A stretch of DNA of 64,000 bases from the NCBI RefSeq assembly GCF_016714285.1, contig NZ_JADJNN010000014.1, positions 96,001 to 160,000 on the forward strand, in the 5' to 3' direction. Positions within the stretch are counted from its first letter, which is position 1; each line of letters opens with the position of its first letter. A program made the position numbers and the translations under genes. The DNA is from Nannocystis sp. (GTDB lineage Bacteria; Myxococcota_A; Polyangia; Nannocystales; Nannocystaceae). Shown one piece after another: positions 15,472 through 23,681 of the stretch. The notes beneath the pieces were generated by a model. It saw nothing but the letters and a program-made list of their open reading frames with translations. It did not search any database and was not told the origin of the DNA.

Positions 15472-16914
15472 ATGAGCGCGATCTACGACGATAAAGACAC
15501 CAGCTTCGCCGGCGTCGTCGAGCGGCTGCTCGGCTTCGCCGGCCGCCCCGGCGACGCCGTCGGCGGCGTCGCGCGCACCCTGCTCGAGGCCGTCGCCCGC
15601 GAGTTCGCGATCTTCTACGCGACCCTCGACGCCGCCCACCGGGCCGGCTTCCTCGACACCGCCGAGGCCAGCGCGCTCGACAACGTCGTCGCGATCCTCG
15701 GGGTCACGCGCGCCCGCGCCGGTCGCCTCGCCGGCAAGGTCCAGTTCAGCCGCGCCGTGCCGGCCCAGCAGGACATCGTCATCCCGGCCGGGCGCCGCGT
15801 CACCGGCGTGCTCGCCGACAAGCCGCTGCCGCTGTTCGAGACCGTCGAGGAGGTGGTCCTGGCCCGCGGCGAGACCCACGTAATCGCCGAGGTGCAGGAG
15901 GTGCGCGAGGAGGGCAGCCCGCCCGCGCCGCAGCTGCTCAACCCCGACACCCTCACGATCATGCCGCGCCCCGTGCTCGGCGTGGAGACCGTGCGGAACA
16001 TCGAGCCGCTGCGCCAGCGCCAGGCCGACGAGAGCGACGAGCAGCTGCGGGCCCGCGCGCGCACCGTCCTGCGCGAGAGCCAGCGCGGCACGGCCCCGGC
16101 GATCGCCGCCGCCGTGCGCGAGCAGGGCGTCGTCAACGTCGAGGTCCGCGAGCCCGCCGACCTCCCGCCCGGCGTCCTGCGCGTCATCATCAGCGACCCC
16201 GGCTTCGAGAAGGACCTCGAGGCCCGGGCCCGCGTCGAGGAGACCCTGCGCAACGCCAAGCCGGCCGGCGTGCGCGTGCTGCTCGAGTTCCAGCGCTCGC
16301 TCTACATCACCGCCCAGATCGAGGTCGAGCTGGTCGACGCCGGCCTCGACGACCGCGCCCGGACCCGCGTCGCCGACGAGCTGCGCCAGATCCTCGTCGC
16401 CGCCGCCCGCGGCCTCTCGCCCGGCGCCGCCGTGCGCCGGCAGAAGATCGAGGGCCCGCTGCTCAGCCACGTCGCTGTCGCCGCGGTCCAGCGCTGCACC
16501 CTCGGCCTGCGGGGCGTCGACCTCGCGACCCGCCCGCAGCTCCCCGGCGGCGACCTCTACGTCGACGCCTACGAGTCCGCCGTGCTCGAGGCCGCCGACA
16601 TCAAGCTGACCTGGTTCACCCGGCCCGCCCTCAGCACCGAGCTGGTGGTCCAGAAGGCCGGCAACGCCGACTCGATCCGCGCCAGCGTCCGCGAGGTCGT
16701 GCAGCAGTACAACGCCTTCATCCGCAGCAAGGGCACCGCCGACTTCCTGTTCGTCGACCTCCAGAGCCGCCTCACCCCGCTCGGCATCACCATCACCGCC
16801 CTCAGCGCCACCCGCGACGGCGTCACCGCGACGGAGGGTCCCGGCGACGCCAAGAAGATCAAGCTCGCCGCCGACGAGCTGGTCGCGCTCGGCGACGTGG
16901 AGGTCATCGCGTGA
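15472..16914 (+). CDS. Baseplate assembly protein J
   Basis: The 480-residue protein matches the baseplate J family (P2 gpJ, Mu gp47, Afp11). The N-terminal helix region (FAIFYATLDAAHRAGFLDTA) is followed by GVTRARAGRLAGKVQFSR, a beta domain, and a C-terminal RxxExDEQLRARAR-type segment (about 184-200) and repeats of beta/helix to the end. gpJ joins gpI and gp25 to make the wedge ring around the hub. The stop TGA is part of the GTGA overlap with the next gene, so the two are probably translated together. Confidence 0.85.
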   Translation: MSAIYDDKDTSFAGVVERLLGFAGRPGDAVGGVARTLLEAVAREFAIFYATLDAAHRAGFLDTAEASALDNVVAILGVTRARAGRLAGKVQFSRAVPAQQDIVIPAGRRVTGVLADKPLPLFETVEEVVLARGETHVIAEVQEVREEGSPPAPQLLNPDTLTIMPRPVLGVETVRNIEPLRQRQADESDEQLRARARTVLRESQRGTAPAIAAAVREQGVVNVEVREPADLPPGVLRVIISDPGFEKDLEARARVEETLRNAKPAGVRVLLEFQRSLYITAQIEVELVDAGLDDRARTRVADELRQILVAAARGLSPGAAVRRQKIEGPLLSHVAVAAVQRCTLGLRGVDLATRPQLPGGDLYVDAYESAVLEAADIKLTWFTRPALSTELVVQKAGNADSIRASVREVVQQYNAFIRSKGTADFLFVDLQSRLTPLGITITALSATRDGVTATEGPGDAKKIKLAADELVALGDVEVIA

Positions 16915-18311
16915 ACCGCGAGCAGCGCCAGCGCCAGATGCTCGCCTCGCTGCCCCTGCTGCTGCAGGAGGGCGCGAACCTCGGCGAGCTCTGCTCCCAC
17001 CTCGCCCGCATGATGAGCGGCGAGCCGGACGACTGCGCGATCGAGTACGGCGTCAGCCGCCTGCTGCGCTCGCGCTGGCACAGCCTGGCGCAGGGCTGGC
17101 GCACGCCGACCCCCGAGGCCCGCGCTGCCAGCGAGCTCGGCCGCATCGGCGCGCTGTTCGGCTTCCCGCCAGCCCGCGCCGAGCAGGTCGACGCCTTCCG
17201 CCGCCGCCTCGTCGAGTTCGTGGCGATCCACCGCGCCGGCCTGACCACCGCGCCGGCGATCCTCCGCCTCGTCGCCCTCGTGTACCAGGCCGAGGCCACA
17301 CCGACGATCACCTGGAACATCGCCGACCGCAGCGCGCGCGCCACCTTCATGGCCCGCGGCCCCGGCGGTGAGCGTCGCGAGGTCCGTGTCGACCTCATCG
17401 ACAACCCGAGCGCGCCGAGCTCGGTGCACTTCGCCAAGGTCCCGGCGAACCGCCGGCTCACCGTGACCAACGGCGGCCTCGACCCCGCGCTGCCAGAGCT
17501 GCGCCTGCGCCCGCAGAGCGGCCCCGCGCGCGTGCCCGTGTTCATCCACAGCGACTCGGGCCTGCGCCTGATCTACGTCGGCGTCGTCAAGGACGGCGAC
17601 ACCCTCACGCTGCGCCACCGGCGGCCCGCGCTGATCAACGGCATCCCGCAGCCCGGCACCCCGGTGCTGCTCACCAACCCCTTCGTGTTCGACGGCGAGA
17701 CCTCGCGCTTCACCGGCCCCGACCACGTCGGCGCCCGCTTCTCGGTCGCCGAGCGCGACTCGAGCATGCCGAGCCTCGTGCCCGGCGAGAGCACGTGGAT
17801 CTACAACGCGATGGCCCGCAACGAGCTCGCCGCGTTCCTGTCGCCGTGGCCCAATCTGGTCAAGCTGGCCACCCTCGCCGACGAGGTCCCGGCCGCCCCC
17901 GACGCCGACATCGAGCTGCGCTGGGACGAGTCCGTGCCCGCGTCGGTCGCCCTGCGGGTGCCGGCCGACCACGTGCCCCACGCCTTCGAGATCGAGGGCG
18001 AGCTCGGCCCCGAGCGGCGCCTCGCCGCGTTCGTGCGCGAGCTCGAGTGGGCCCTGAACTACGGGCGCGCCGCCGGCATCCGGGCCCGCGTCGAGCTCGC
18101 CCTGCCGCAGGTCAGCGAGGCCCTCGAGCTCAGCGACGCGCTGGGCCTTCGCGTCGACCTGCCGCTCGCCGAGGCGCAGCCGATCGGCGAGGTCGTGCCA
18201 GCGCCGACCGCCGGCATCCACATCGTCGAGACCCTTCCCGAGACGAATGACCCGCTGTACTTCGGCGGCCTCTTCGACACCACCCTGTTCGAGACCTCGC
18301 TGTTTCAGTAG
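16911..18311 (+). CDS. Probable baseplate / tail protein in the gpI position
   Basis: GTG 16911 overlaps the baseplate J stop. Of the 466 residues, the first 120 are helical (LGRIGALFGFPPARAEQVDA, VEFVAIHRAGLTTAPAILRL); the rest is beta-rich with an RxELALPQVSEALELSDALG segment and a C-terminal GGLFDTTLFETSLFQ, which looks like a short assembly tail. Genes in this position in Mu- and P2-like loci are gpI/gp48, which ring the baseplate and carry fibres. It is longer than most gpI proteins, so it may be a fusion. The family assignment is tentative. Confidence 0.6.
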   Translation: MNREQRQRQMLASLPLLLQEGANLGELCSHLARMMSGEPDDCAIEYGVSRLLRSRWHSLAQGWRTPTPEARAASELGRIGALFGFPPARAEQVDAFRRRLVEFVAIHRAGLTTAPAILRLVALVYQAEATPTITWNIADRSARATFMARGPGGERREVRVDLIDNPSAPSSVHFAKVPANRRLTVTNGGLDPALPELRLRPQSGPARVPVFIHSDSGLRLIYVGVVKDGDTLTLRHRRPALINGIPQPGTPVLLTNPFVFDGETSRFTGPDHVGARFSVAERDSSMPSLVPGESTWIYNAMARNELAAFLSPWPNLVKLATLADEVPAAPDADIELRWDESVPASVALRVPADHVPHAFEIEGELGPERRLAAFVRELEWALNYGRAAGIRARVELALPQVSEALELSDALGLRVDLPLAEAQPIGEVVPAPTAGIHIVETLPETNDPLYFGGLFDTTLFETSLFQ

Positions 18312-18317
18312 GCCACC

Positions 18318-19952
18318 ATGACCCAGCCGACGATCACCACGAAGCTCGTCCGCAACGGCGTGCCGCTCGCGCTGGGTGCCGTCGTGCCGGTCGCCGATGA
18401 CGGCACCGCCGTCGAGCTCACGCTGCCCGCTGGCCTCGAGCTGCAGGCCGCCAACCTGACGGTCCAGGTGCCCGACGACAGCGACCCGATCGCGCTGCAC
18501 AGCGGCGCCACCCTGATCGCCAGCACCGGCGCCTGGTCGCCGGCCAGCGACCTCACCTGGCTCACGCTCGACTGGGGCGCGCGCCGGGCCCTGGTCAAGC
18601 TGACCGTCACCCTCAAGGCCGGCGCACCCGCGACCTTCCTGCGCCTGCGGGTCGCCGACGCGGGCCCGTGGCTGCTGGCCACGCCAGCCGCGATCGTCCC
18701 GGTCACCAGCCTCAGCGCCAGCGTGCAGCTGCCCGGCCTCGCCGCCAGCCGCCTGATGATCGAGCCGGTCACCAAGCCCGCGTCGCCCAACAGCCCCGAG
18801 GACTACGTCCCGTCCGCGAGCACGATCACCGCGGTCACCCTGACCGGCGCGCGGCGACCCCCGGCGCTCACCGTCAGCCTCGCACCGGCGACCGTCGTGC
18901 ACCACGAGGCCGCCTTGCTCCCGCCCGGCGCGAGCTTCAACCTGCGCGAGCCGCTGCTCGCTGCGCTGCGCAAGCAGCTCCCCGGACGCGCCGGCGGCAC
19001 CGCCCAGATCGTCCTGCGCTCGCCCGCCGCCGCCGAGCTGCGCAAGCTCTCGCTGACCCTCAGCGTGCGCCGCTCGGTCACTCTCTGGCAGAGCGCCGGC
19101 CCCGAGCTCACGCTCGCGGTGAAGCCCGGCGTCGACGCGACGGCCACCGCCGAGCTCACGGCCCACCCGCTGCGCTTCGCCGTGCAGCTGCGTCCCGAGC
19201 TGCGCCCCGAGCTGCCGCCGGCCGTGCCATCGGCGCCGGCTCAGGTCAGCTACGCCCACCGCTGCGGCCCCGATTCGATGCTCGCGCAGGCCTTCCGCTT
19301 CGCCAGCGGCGGCGCCATGGTCGGCGTCGATCTGTGGCTCGCCGCGCGGACGACCGCGGTGCGCGGCGAGCTGAAGATCCTCGCCGACGAGCGTGGCGCC
19401 CCCGGCGACGCGCCGCTGGCGAGCGTCCCCGTCGAGCTCGCGGACCCGGGCGCCGGCATCCTCGGCGCGTACACCTGGCGATCCTTCGACCTGCCCGAGG
19501 CCGTGATGCTCGCGTCCGACGCGACGGTCTGGGTCGCGCTCGAGCTGGCCGAGGGCGAGCTCCTGTGGGCGCTGGCCCAGACGCCGCCCGGCCCCGTCGG
19601 GCCGCTGCTCCGCCGCGAGCGCGCCGAGTCGTGGGTCCCACGCGACATGACCTTTGGGACAGGTCCGAGCAAGCCGTGGGCGATCACCCGCCCGCGCCTG
19701 CGTAACGACGGCCCGGCGCTGCCGCTGCAGCTGCAGCTGCAGCGCAGCGGCGTCGTGATGCAGGTCGTCGCCGACGCCGACGGCTGGGTCCGCCTCGACG
19801 CCGCTGGCCTCGCCCCGCTCGCCGTCGGGCCCGTCGACGCCCCGCTCACGCTGGTCGTCCGCAGCCCGAGCGAGGGCCGCGTGATCCTTCGCGATCTGCT
19901 GATCGAGCTGCCGGTCCAGAGCAGCAGCTGGAGCTTCACCAACCCGCCGTGA
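18318..19952 (+). CDS. Large beta-rich tail-cluster protein of unknown function
   Basis: ATG 18318 lies 6 nt after the previous stop with only a weak site. The 544-residue product is dominated by alternating hydrophobic strands and Ala/Leu/Pro/Val-rich loops, and has a central AQAFRFASGGAMVGVDLWLA segment like carbohydrate-binding or jelly-roll domains of tail fibres. At 19644-19665 a dispersed palindromic element adds DMTFGTGP. No signal or membrane segment. It may be a peripheral fibre or tail-spike subunit. I do not recognise a family. Confidence 0.55.
   Translation: MTQPTITTKLVRNGVPLALGAVVPVADDGTAVELTLPAGLELQAANLTVQVPDDSDPIALHSGATLIASTGAWSPASDLTWLTLDWGARRALVKLTVTLKAGAPATFLRLRVADAGPWLLATPAAIVPVTSLSASVQLPGLAASRLMIEPVTKPASPNSPEDYVPSASTITAVTLTGARRPPALTVSLAPATVVHHEAALLPPGASFNLREPLLAALRKQLPGRAGGTAQIVLRSPAAAELRKLSLTLSVRRSVTLWQSAGPELTLAVKPGVDATATAELTAHPLRFAVQLRPELRPELPPAVPSAPAQVSYAHRCGPDSMLAQAFRFASGGAMVGVDLWLAARTTAVRGELKILADERGAPGDAPLASVPVELADPGAGILGAYTWRSFDLPEAVMLASDATVWVALELAEGELLWALAQTPPGPVGPLLRRERAESWVPRDMTFGTGPSKPWAITRPRLRNDGPALPLQLQLQRSGVVMQVVADADGWVRLDAAGLAPLAVGPVDAPLTLVVRSPSEGRVILRDLLIELPVQSSSWSFTNPP
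19644..19665. repeat. Dispersed palindromic element, copy inside a tail gene
   Basis: GACATGACCTTTGGGACAGG and the next TC form an imperfect palindrome with GACCT (19649-19653) opposite AGGTC (19661-19665). It encodes DMTFGTGP in frame, similar in type to the copy at 9231-9253 (DMSEGPG). Confidence 0.6.
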
Positions 19953-19965
19953 ATCGAGGTCCGCC

Positions 19966-20712
19966 GTGCTCGCCGCCGCCGAAGCCCACTACGCCGCCGC
20001 GCTCCAGGCCGCCCTCGCACCGGGCGCTGCGATCTTGTTCGGCCCGGCGCCGAGCGTCCCGGTCGGCGCCAGCGTGCAGGTGCTCGCCGAGCAGCTCCGC
20101 CTCGCTCCGCCGAGCCAGGACCTCGGCGACGAGCGCGGCGCGGCCCGCCACTTCACGGCCCAGAGCTGGCAAGGCGACGGCGTCACCACCAGCTTCCCGC
20201 TGCCGCCCGGTGCGCTCGAGGTCGCCGAGGTCGAGGCCCCGCCCGGCTTCCCGCGCGCGCGCGGCGACGACTACCGCGTCGACGCCGGCACGCTCCGCTT
20301 CTCGCGGCCGCCGGCCATGGGCATCGGCGTCCGCGCCCTGCTGCTCGGCGCGCCCGCCCGCGGCTTCGTCGAGCGCCGACGCGGCGAGCTGACGCTGCGC
20401 CTGCGGGCCCGCGCCGCGACCGGCCTCGACGAGCTCGCCGAGGCGGCTCTGGCCGCCGCGCTCACGGCCTGCGTCGACCTGCCGGACCTCGTCGCCGCGG
20501 CGACCGCCGGCGTGCGCGCCCGCCTGTGCCGGCCGGTCGCCTTCCTGGTCGCGGTGACGCGCCAGCGCGAGCGCGTCGGCGAGGCCGAGCGCGCCTGCGT
20601 CGAGCTCGAGTTCCTGCTGCGCGGCGAGGCCCTGCTTCACGTCGCGCTCGGAGTCCCGGATCCGGTCGATCGGATCAAGTCTGTCGAGCCTGGCGTCGTC
20701 GACGTCGGGTGA
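19966..20712 (+). CDS. Tail-cluster protein of unknown function
   Basis: The frame starts with GTG 19966, 13 nt after the previous stop. The 248-residue product has an Ala-rich N-terminus, a middle part with AQSWQGDGVTTSFPLPPGAL (residues about 66-85; a strand-turn motif often seen in phage tail proteins) and a C-terminal Ala/Arg/Leu-rich helical and strand region. No signal peptide. It ends just before a 7-bp hairpin at 20720-20739. Function unknown; context makes it a tail part or assembly factor. Confidence 0.5.
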   Translation: MLAAAEAHYAAALQAALAPGAAILFGPAPSVPVGASVQVLAEQLRLAPPSQDLGDERGAARHFTAQSWQGDGVTTSFPLPPGALEVAEVEAPPGFPRARGDDYRVDAGTLRFSRPPAMGIGVRALLLGAPARGFVERRRGELTLRLRARAATGLDELAEAALAAALTACVDLPDLVAAATAGVRARLCRPVAFLVAVTRQRERVGEAERACVELEFLLRGEALLHVALGVPDPVDRIKSVEPGVVDVG

Positions 20713-20719
20713 CATTTTC

Positions 20720-20739
20720 ACCTGGCTTTTAGGCCAGGT
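20720..20739. repeat. Dispersed palindromic element, hairpin after stop codon
   Basis: ACCTGGC (20720-20726) pairs with GCCAGGT (20733-20739) around a 6-nt loop, 8 nt after the stop at 20712. It may attenuate transcription into the last gene of the tail block. Confidence 0.65.
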
Positions 20740-20760
20740 CTCAGTGAGGAGGGTGTGGAG

Positions 20761-21177
20761 ATGGCTGTGAATATCTACGACGAACTGAAGAACGCGCTCA
20801 CGCAAGTCAAGACGGTGCTCGAGGAGGGCGCCGACACGATCCGTCCCGCCGTGCAGGCGATCGCCGCGGCGATCCCCCAGGTCAACGAGCTGCTCACCAA
20901 GCTGGTCGAGCTGCTCGGGCTCCTGAAGACCGAGATCGGCAAGCTCGACACCTCGGTCATCCCGATCGACAAGGTCCTGCCCTTCGTCAACGCCGCCAAG
21001 ACCTTGCTCGACTCGGCGAAGAACGTGCTGCCCGAGGCCGACAAGCCCAAGGTCGACACGGCGCTCGAGGTGGTCGGCGTCATCTCCAGCTTCCCGACGC
21101 CGGAGCAGATCAAGGCCGAGGTCATCACCCTCGTCGATCAGGTCGCGGCCCTGATCGGCACGCTGCGCGCTCCCTGA
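20761..21177 (+). CDS. Helical 138-residue protein at the end of the tail cluster
   Basis: ATG 20761 is preferred over GTG 20755 because GAGGAG (20747-20752) lies 8 nt before it. The product is almost entirely amphipathic helix: regularly spaced Leu/Val/Ile (QVNELLTKLVELLGLLKTEI) and low aromatic content suggest a helical bundle or an elongated coiled coil. Phasin-like surface proteins have this look, but no motif confirms it. It is last in the plus-strand block, after a hairpin, so it may be expressed separately and need not be a tail part. Confidence 0.55.
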   Translation: MAVNIYDELKNALTQVKTVLEEGADTIRPAVQAIAAAIPQVNELLTKLVELLGLLKTEIGKLDTSVIPIDKVLPFVNAAKTLLDSAKNVLPEADKPKVDTALEVVGVISSFPTPEQIKAEVITLVDQVAALIGTLRAP

Positions 21178-21232
21178 GCGCGCTGCGGCCACGTGGCGGC
21201 CTGCGGGGGGATCGGCTAGCGTTGCCCGGCGC

Positions 21233-22654
21233 ATGCCCAAGCCCTTCCCCTCGCTCCTCCTGCGTCACAGCGGCGTGGCCGCCCAGGGCGCCTTCGCCGA
21301 GGCCCAGGCGGCCTTCCTCGATCCCGACCCCGCGACCGTGCAGCGCCTCAAGGATCTGCTGCAGGCCAGCGACGCCGGCGTCGTCGCCCACTTCTACATG
21401 GACGCCGAGCTGCAGGGCGCCCTGCTCGCGACCGGCTGGTCGCGCCTGCACATCTCCGACTCGCTGGTGATGGCCGACCGCGCTGTCACAATGGCTCAGA
21501 AGGGCGCCCGCGCCATCGTCGTGCTCGGCGTCGACTTCATGTCCGAGAACGTGCGCGCCGTGCTCGACAGCGCCGGCTTCGCCGCGCTCCCGGTGTACCG
21601 CGTCACCGCCGAGCCGATCGGCTGCTCGCTCGCCGCCGCCGCCGAGGCCCCGGCCTACGCGGCCTATCTCCACCGCGCCGCGGCCACGCCCAACGCCCTG
21701 CACGTCGTCTACATCAACACCAGCTTGCGGACCAAGGCCCACGCCCAGGCGATCGTCCCGACCATCACCTGCACCTCGTCCAACGTCGTCCAGACGATCC
21801 TCGAGACCTTCGCCGCCCAGCCCGACGCGAACGTGTGGTTCGGCCCGGACACGTACATGGGCCACAACCTGCGCGTGCTGTTCGAGCGCCTCGCCGACCT
21901 CGACGACGCGGCGATCGCCGCGGTCCATCCGCAGCACACGCGGGCCAGCATCACCGCCCTGCTGCCGCGCTTCCACTACTTCGAGCAGGGCAACTGCATC
22001 GTCCACCACATGTTCGGCGCCGAGGTCGTCGCCCGCGTGCGCGCCGACTACCCCGACGCGATGGTCACCGCCCACCTCGAGGTCCCCGGCGAGATGTTCG
22101 CCCTGGCCCTCGAAGGCCAGCAGCGCGGCCGCGGCGTGGTCGGCAGCACCTCCGACATCCTCGGCTACATCACCGCCCAGGTGCGCGCCGCACCCGAGCA
22201 CGAGCCGCGCCACCTGCAGTTCGTCCTCGGCACCGAGGCCGGCATGGTCACCTCGATCGTCCACGCGGTCCGCGCCCTGCTCGCCGCGCGCCCGCTGCTC
22301 ACCGTCGAGATCGTGTTCCCGGTGGCCGAGGGCGCCGTCGTGGCCACGGGGGACGCCACGCTGCCGCTGGTCCCCGGGGTCGCCGGCGGCGAGGGCTGCA
22401 GCACCGCCGGCGGCTGCGCGACCTGCCCGTACATGAAGATGAACTCGCTCGACGCGCTCATGGCCGTGCTCGAGCGGATAGCGAGCCCGGCCGCGCTCTC
22501 GGCCCACGCGCCTCGCGTCTACCGCGAGCTGATCGGCGGCCGCACCGTGGCCCAGCTCGGCGAGCTGCCGATCTTGCACATGCGCGAGTTCCAGCGCTCG
22601 GGCCACCTGCCAGCCGTGCTGCTCGTCGACATGCGCTCGCGGGCGGTGAGCTAA
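21233..22654 (+). CDS. nadA: Quinolinate synthase A
   Basis: The 473-residue enzyme condenses iminoaspartate with dihydroxyacetone phosphate to quinolinate in de novo NAD synthesis. The three NadA domains are visible, with cluster-binding cysteines in GCSLAAA (Cys131), GNCIVHHMF (Cys255) and the C-terminal GGCATCPYMKMN (Cys395 or 398), which hold the oxygen-sensitive [4Fe-4S] cluster. FYMDAELQG and the HISDSLVMA stretch also match. It is longer than the usual 300-350 residues, like the large NadA form. nadB/nadC are not nearby. A TAGCGT hexamer ends 10 nt before the ATG and no clear Shine-Dalgarno is present. Confidence 0.9.
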   Translation: MPKPFPSLLLRHSGVAAQGAFAEAQAAFLDPDPATVQRLKDLLQASDAGVVAHFYMDAELQGALLATGWSRLHISDSLVMADRAVTMAQKGARAIVVLGVDFMSENVRAVLDSAGFAALPVYRVTAEPIGCSLAAAAEAPAYAAYLHRAAATPNALHVVYINTSLRTKAHAQAIVPTITCTSSNVVQTILETFAAQPDANVWFGPDTYMGHNLRVLFERLADLDDAAIAAVHPQHTRASITALLPRFHYFEQGNCIVHHMFGAEVVARVRADYPDAMVTAHLEVPGEMFALALEGQQRGRGVVGSTSDILGYITAQVRAAPEHEPRHLQFVLGTEAGMVTSIVHAVRALLAARPLLTVEIVFPVAEGAVVATGDATLPLVPGVAGGEGCSTAGGCATCPYMKMNSLDALMAVLERIASPAALSAHAPRVYRELIGGRTVAQLGELPILHMREFQRSGHLPAVLLVDMRSRAVS

Positions 22655-22661
22655 TCGCTGA

Positions 22662-23621
22662 TCACGGCGGCAGCGAGCAGAGGCCGAGCGTGACGAACTG
22701 CGGCGGGGCCTGGCCCTCCGCGTAGTACGGCACGCACAGCTCGCCCATCGCCTTGTTGGGGCAGGTGTTGGGCTTGTCGGTCGAACAGAAGGGCGAGCAG
22801 CAGCCGTCCGGCGCGTCGCAGCCGGGGATCTCCGCCGCGTTCGTGCACAGCAGGCCGGGGTCGCAGCCGTTGGCCACCTCGCAAGAATCGCCGGCCTGGC
22901 CCTCCGCGCCGCTCGCGTCGAGGATGCAGAACCACTGGTCGACGTTCGGGAGGCACACCTCGCCGGCGTCGCAGGTGTTCGAGTCGAGCGGGTCGCAGGG
23001 CGCGTCGCAGAAGCCCCAGAAGCAGCTCTGGCAGGCCAGGCCCGCGCACTGGTCACCCGGCGCGCAGCCCGGATCGGGGTCGCTGAAGATGCCGCACAGC
23101 TTGTGGCACTCGCCGACGCCCTGGTCGTCGGGGAACAGACACACCGTGCCGAGCTCGCAGTCGTCGGTGCCGTCGAGCTCGTCGCCGAGGACAGAGCAGG
23201 GCGAGCCATGCGGTTTCGGGTCGGGCGCCAGCGGGACGCAGATCGGCGTGCCGTTGAACACGCTGCCGCTGCCCATGCCCGACGGGTTGCACTTCTGGCC
23301 CGCGGGACAGGACTGCTCCGCGAGGTCGCAGCCCAGGACGCCCGCGTCACCGCGCACGACGAAGGTCTCGCCGTCGCCGCTCGTGTCCGCGTGGGTCGTG
23401 GTTACAGGGTCGCCGCTCGTCGAGGTCGGGCTCGTCGCTGTGGGGCTCGTCGATGTGGCGCTCGTCGACGGGCTGTCGCTCGTCGCGGGGACGCCGGTGC
23501 CGCCGCCGTCGCTGCTCGTCAGCACGATCTCTCCCGTGTCGTCCGCGCCCTTCGGACCGCAGGCGAGCAGCGCCACGGCGATCCAGCCAGGACCCAGGAT
23601 TGTTTGGATTGAGACCCGCAT
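22662..23621 (-). CDS. Cys-rich lipoprotein with Ser/Thr linker
   Basis: The 319-residue protein has signal MRVSIQTILGPGWIAVALLAC with lipobox LLAC, a Ser/Thr/Asp/Gly-rich linker (about residues 25-85), and a Cys-rich region with repeated C(x)nC pairs (CDLAEQSCPAGQKC, CELGTVC, CGIFSDPDPGC, CDPLDSNTCDAGEVC, CDPGLLC). This layout is common for outer-surface lipoproteins of Nannocystis-type myxobacteria and is often misannotated by similarity. The disulfide-rich part probably binds something outside the cell; the ligand is unknown. It is convergent with nadA, only 7 nt apart, without a hairpin between them. Confidence 0.7.
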   Translation of the reverse strand: MRVSIQTILGPGWIAVALLACGPKGADDTGEIVLTSSDGGGTGVPATSDSPSTSATSTSPTATSPTSTSGDPVTTTHADTSGDGETFVVRGDAGVLGCDLAEQSCPAGQKCNPSGMGSGSVFNGTPICVPLAPDPKPHGSPCSVLGDELDGTDDCELGTVCLFPDDQGVGECHKLCGIFSDPDPGCAPGDQCAGLACQSCFWGFCDAPCDPLDSNTCDAGEVCLPNVDQWFCILDASGAEGQAGDSCEVANGCDPGLLCTNAAEIPGCDAPDGCCSPFCSTDKPNTCPNKAMGELCVPYYAEGQAPPQFVTLGLCSLPP

Positions 23622-23681
23622 GAAGGCGACGATGCCACAATCGCCGTCCCTGACACGCCCGAAATTGGCGCGCCGGACGGC

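Larger units (their letters stand above)
4513..21177 (+). other. Contractile phage-tail-like particle gene cluster
   Basis: All genes from 4513 to 21177 run on the plus strand, most with short gaps or overlapping starts and stops. Recognisable parts in order: fibre-like protein, small coiled coil, contractile sheath, tube, hub (gpD/gp27 type), DNA-circularisation-N-like baseplate protein, spike (gpV/gp5 type), gp25-like wedge, baseplate J and a likely wedge/tail protein. Not found: capsid, portal, terminase, integrase, lysis genes, an obvious long tape measure, or the AAA+ ATPase typical of eCIS. The block is therefore a headless tail-like contractile system (tailocin or divergent CIS) or a domesticated phage remnant. 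Flanking genes are ordinary chromosomal genes. Confidence 0.8.

Noticed and set aside
4513..21177. Complete prophage
   Set aside because: No integrase, att-like repeats, capsid, portal, terminase, replication or lysis genes were seen in or beside the block.
4513..21177. Type VI secretion system
   Set aside because: There are no TssJLM membrane complex genes, no ClpV ATPase, and the sheath is one phage-like gene instead of TssB/TssC.
21188..21197. Perfect GCCACGTGGC palindrome after the tail cluster
   Set aside because: Ten base pairs only, with no loop or T tract and no relation to the element family; could be chance.
23281..23310. Another palindromic-element copy in the Cys-rich lipoprotein gene
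   Set aside because: The similarity falls on codons for the common CPAGQ motif of Cys-rich repeats and is probably coincidental.
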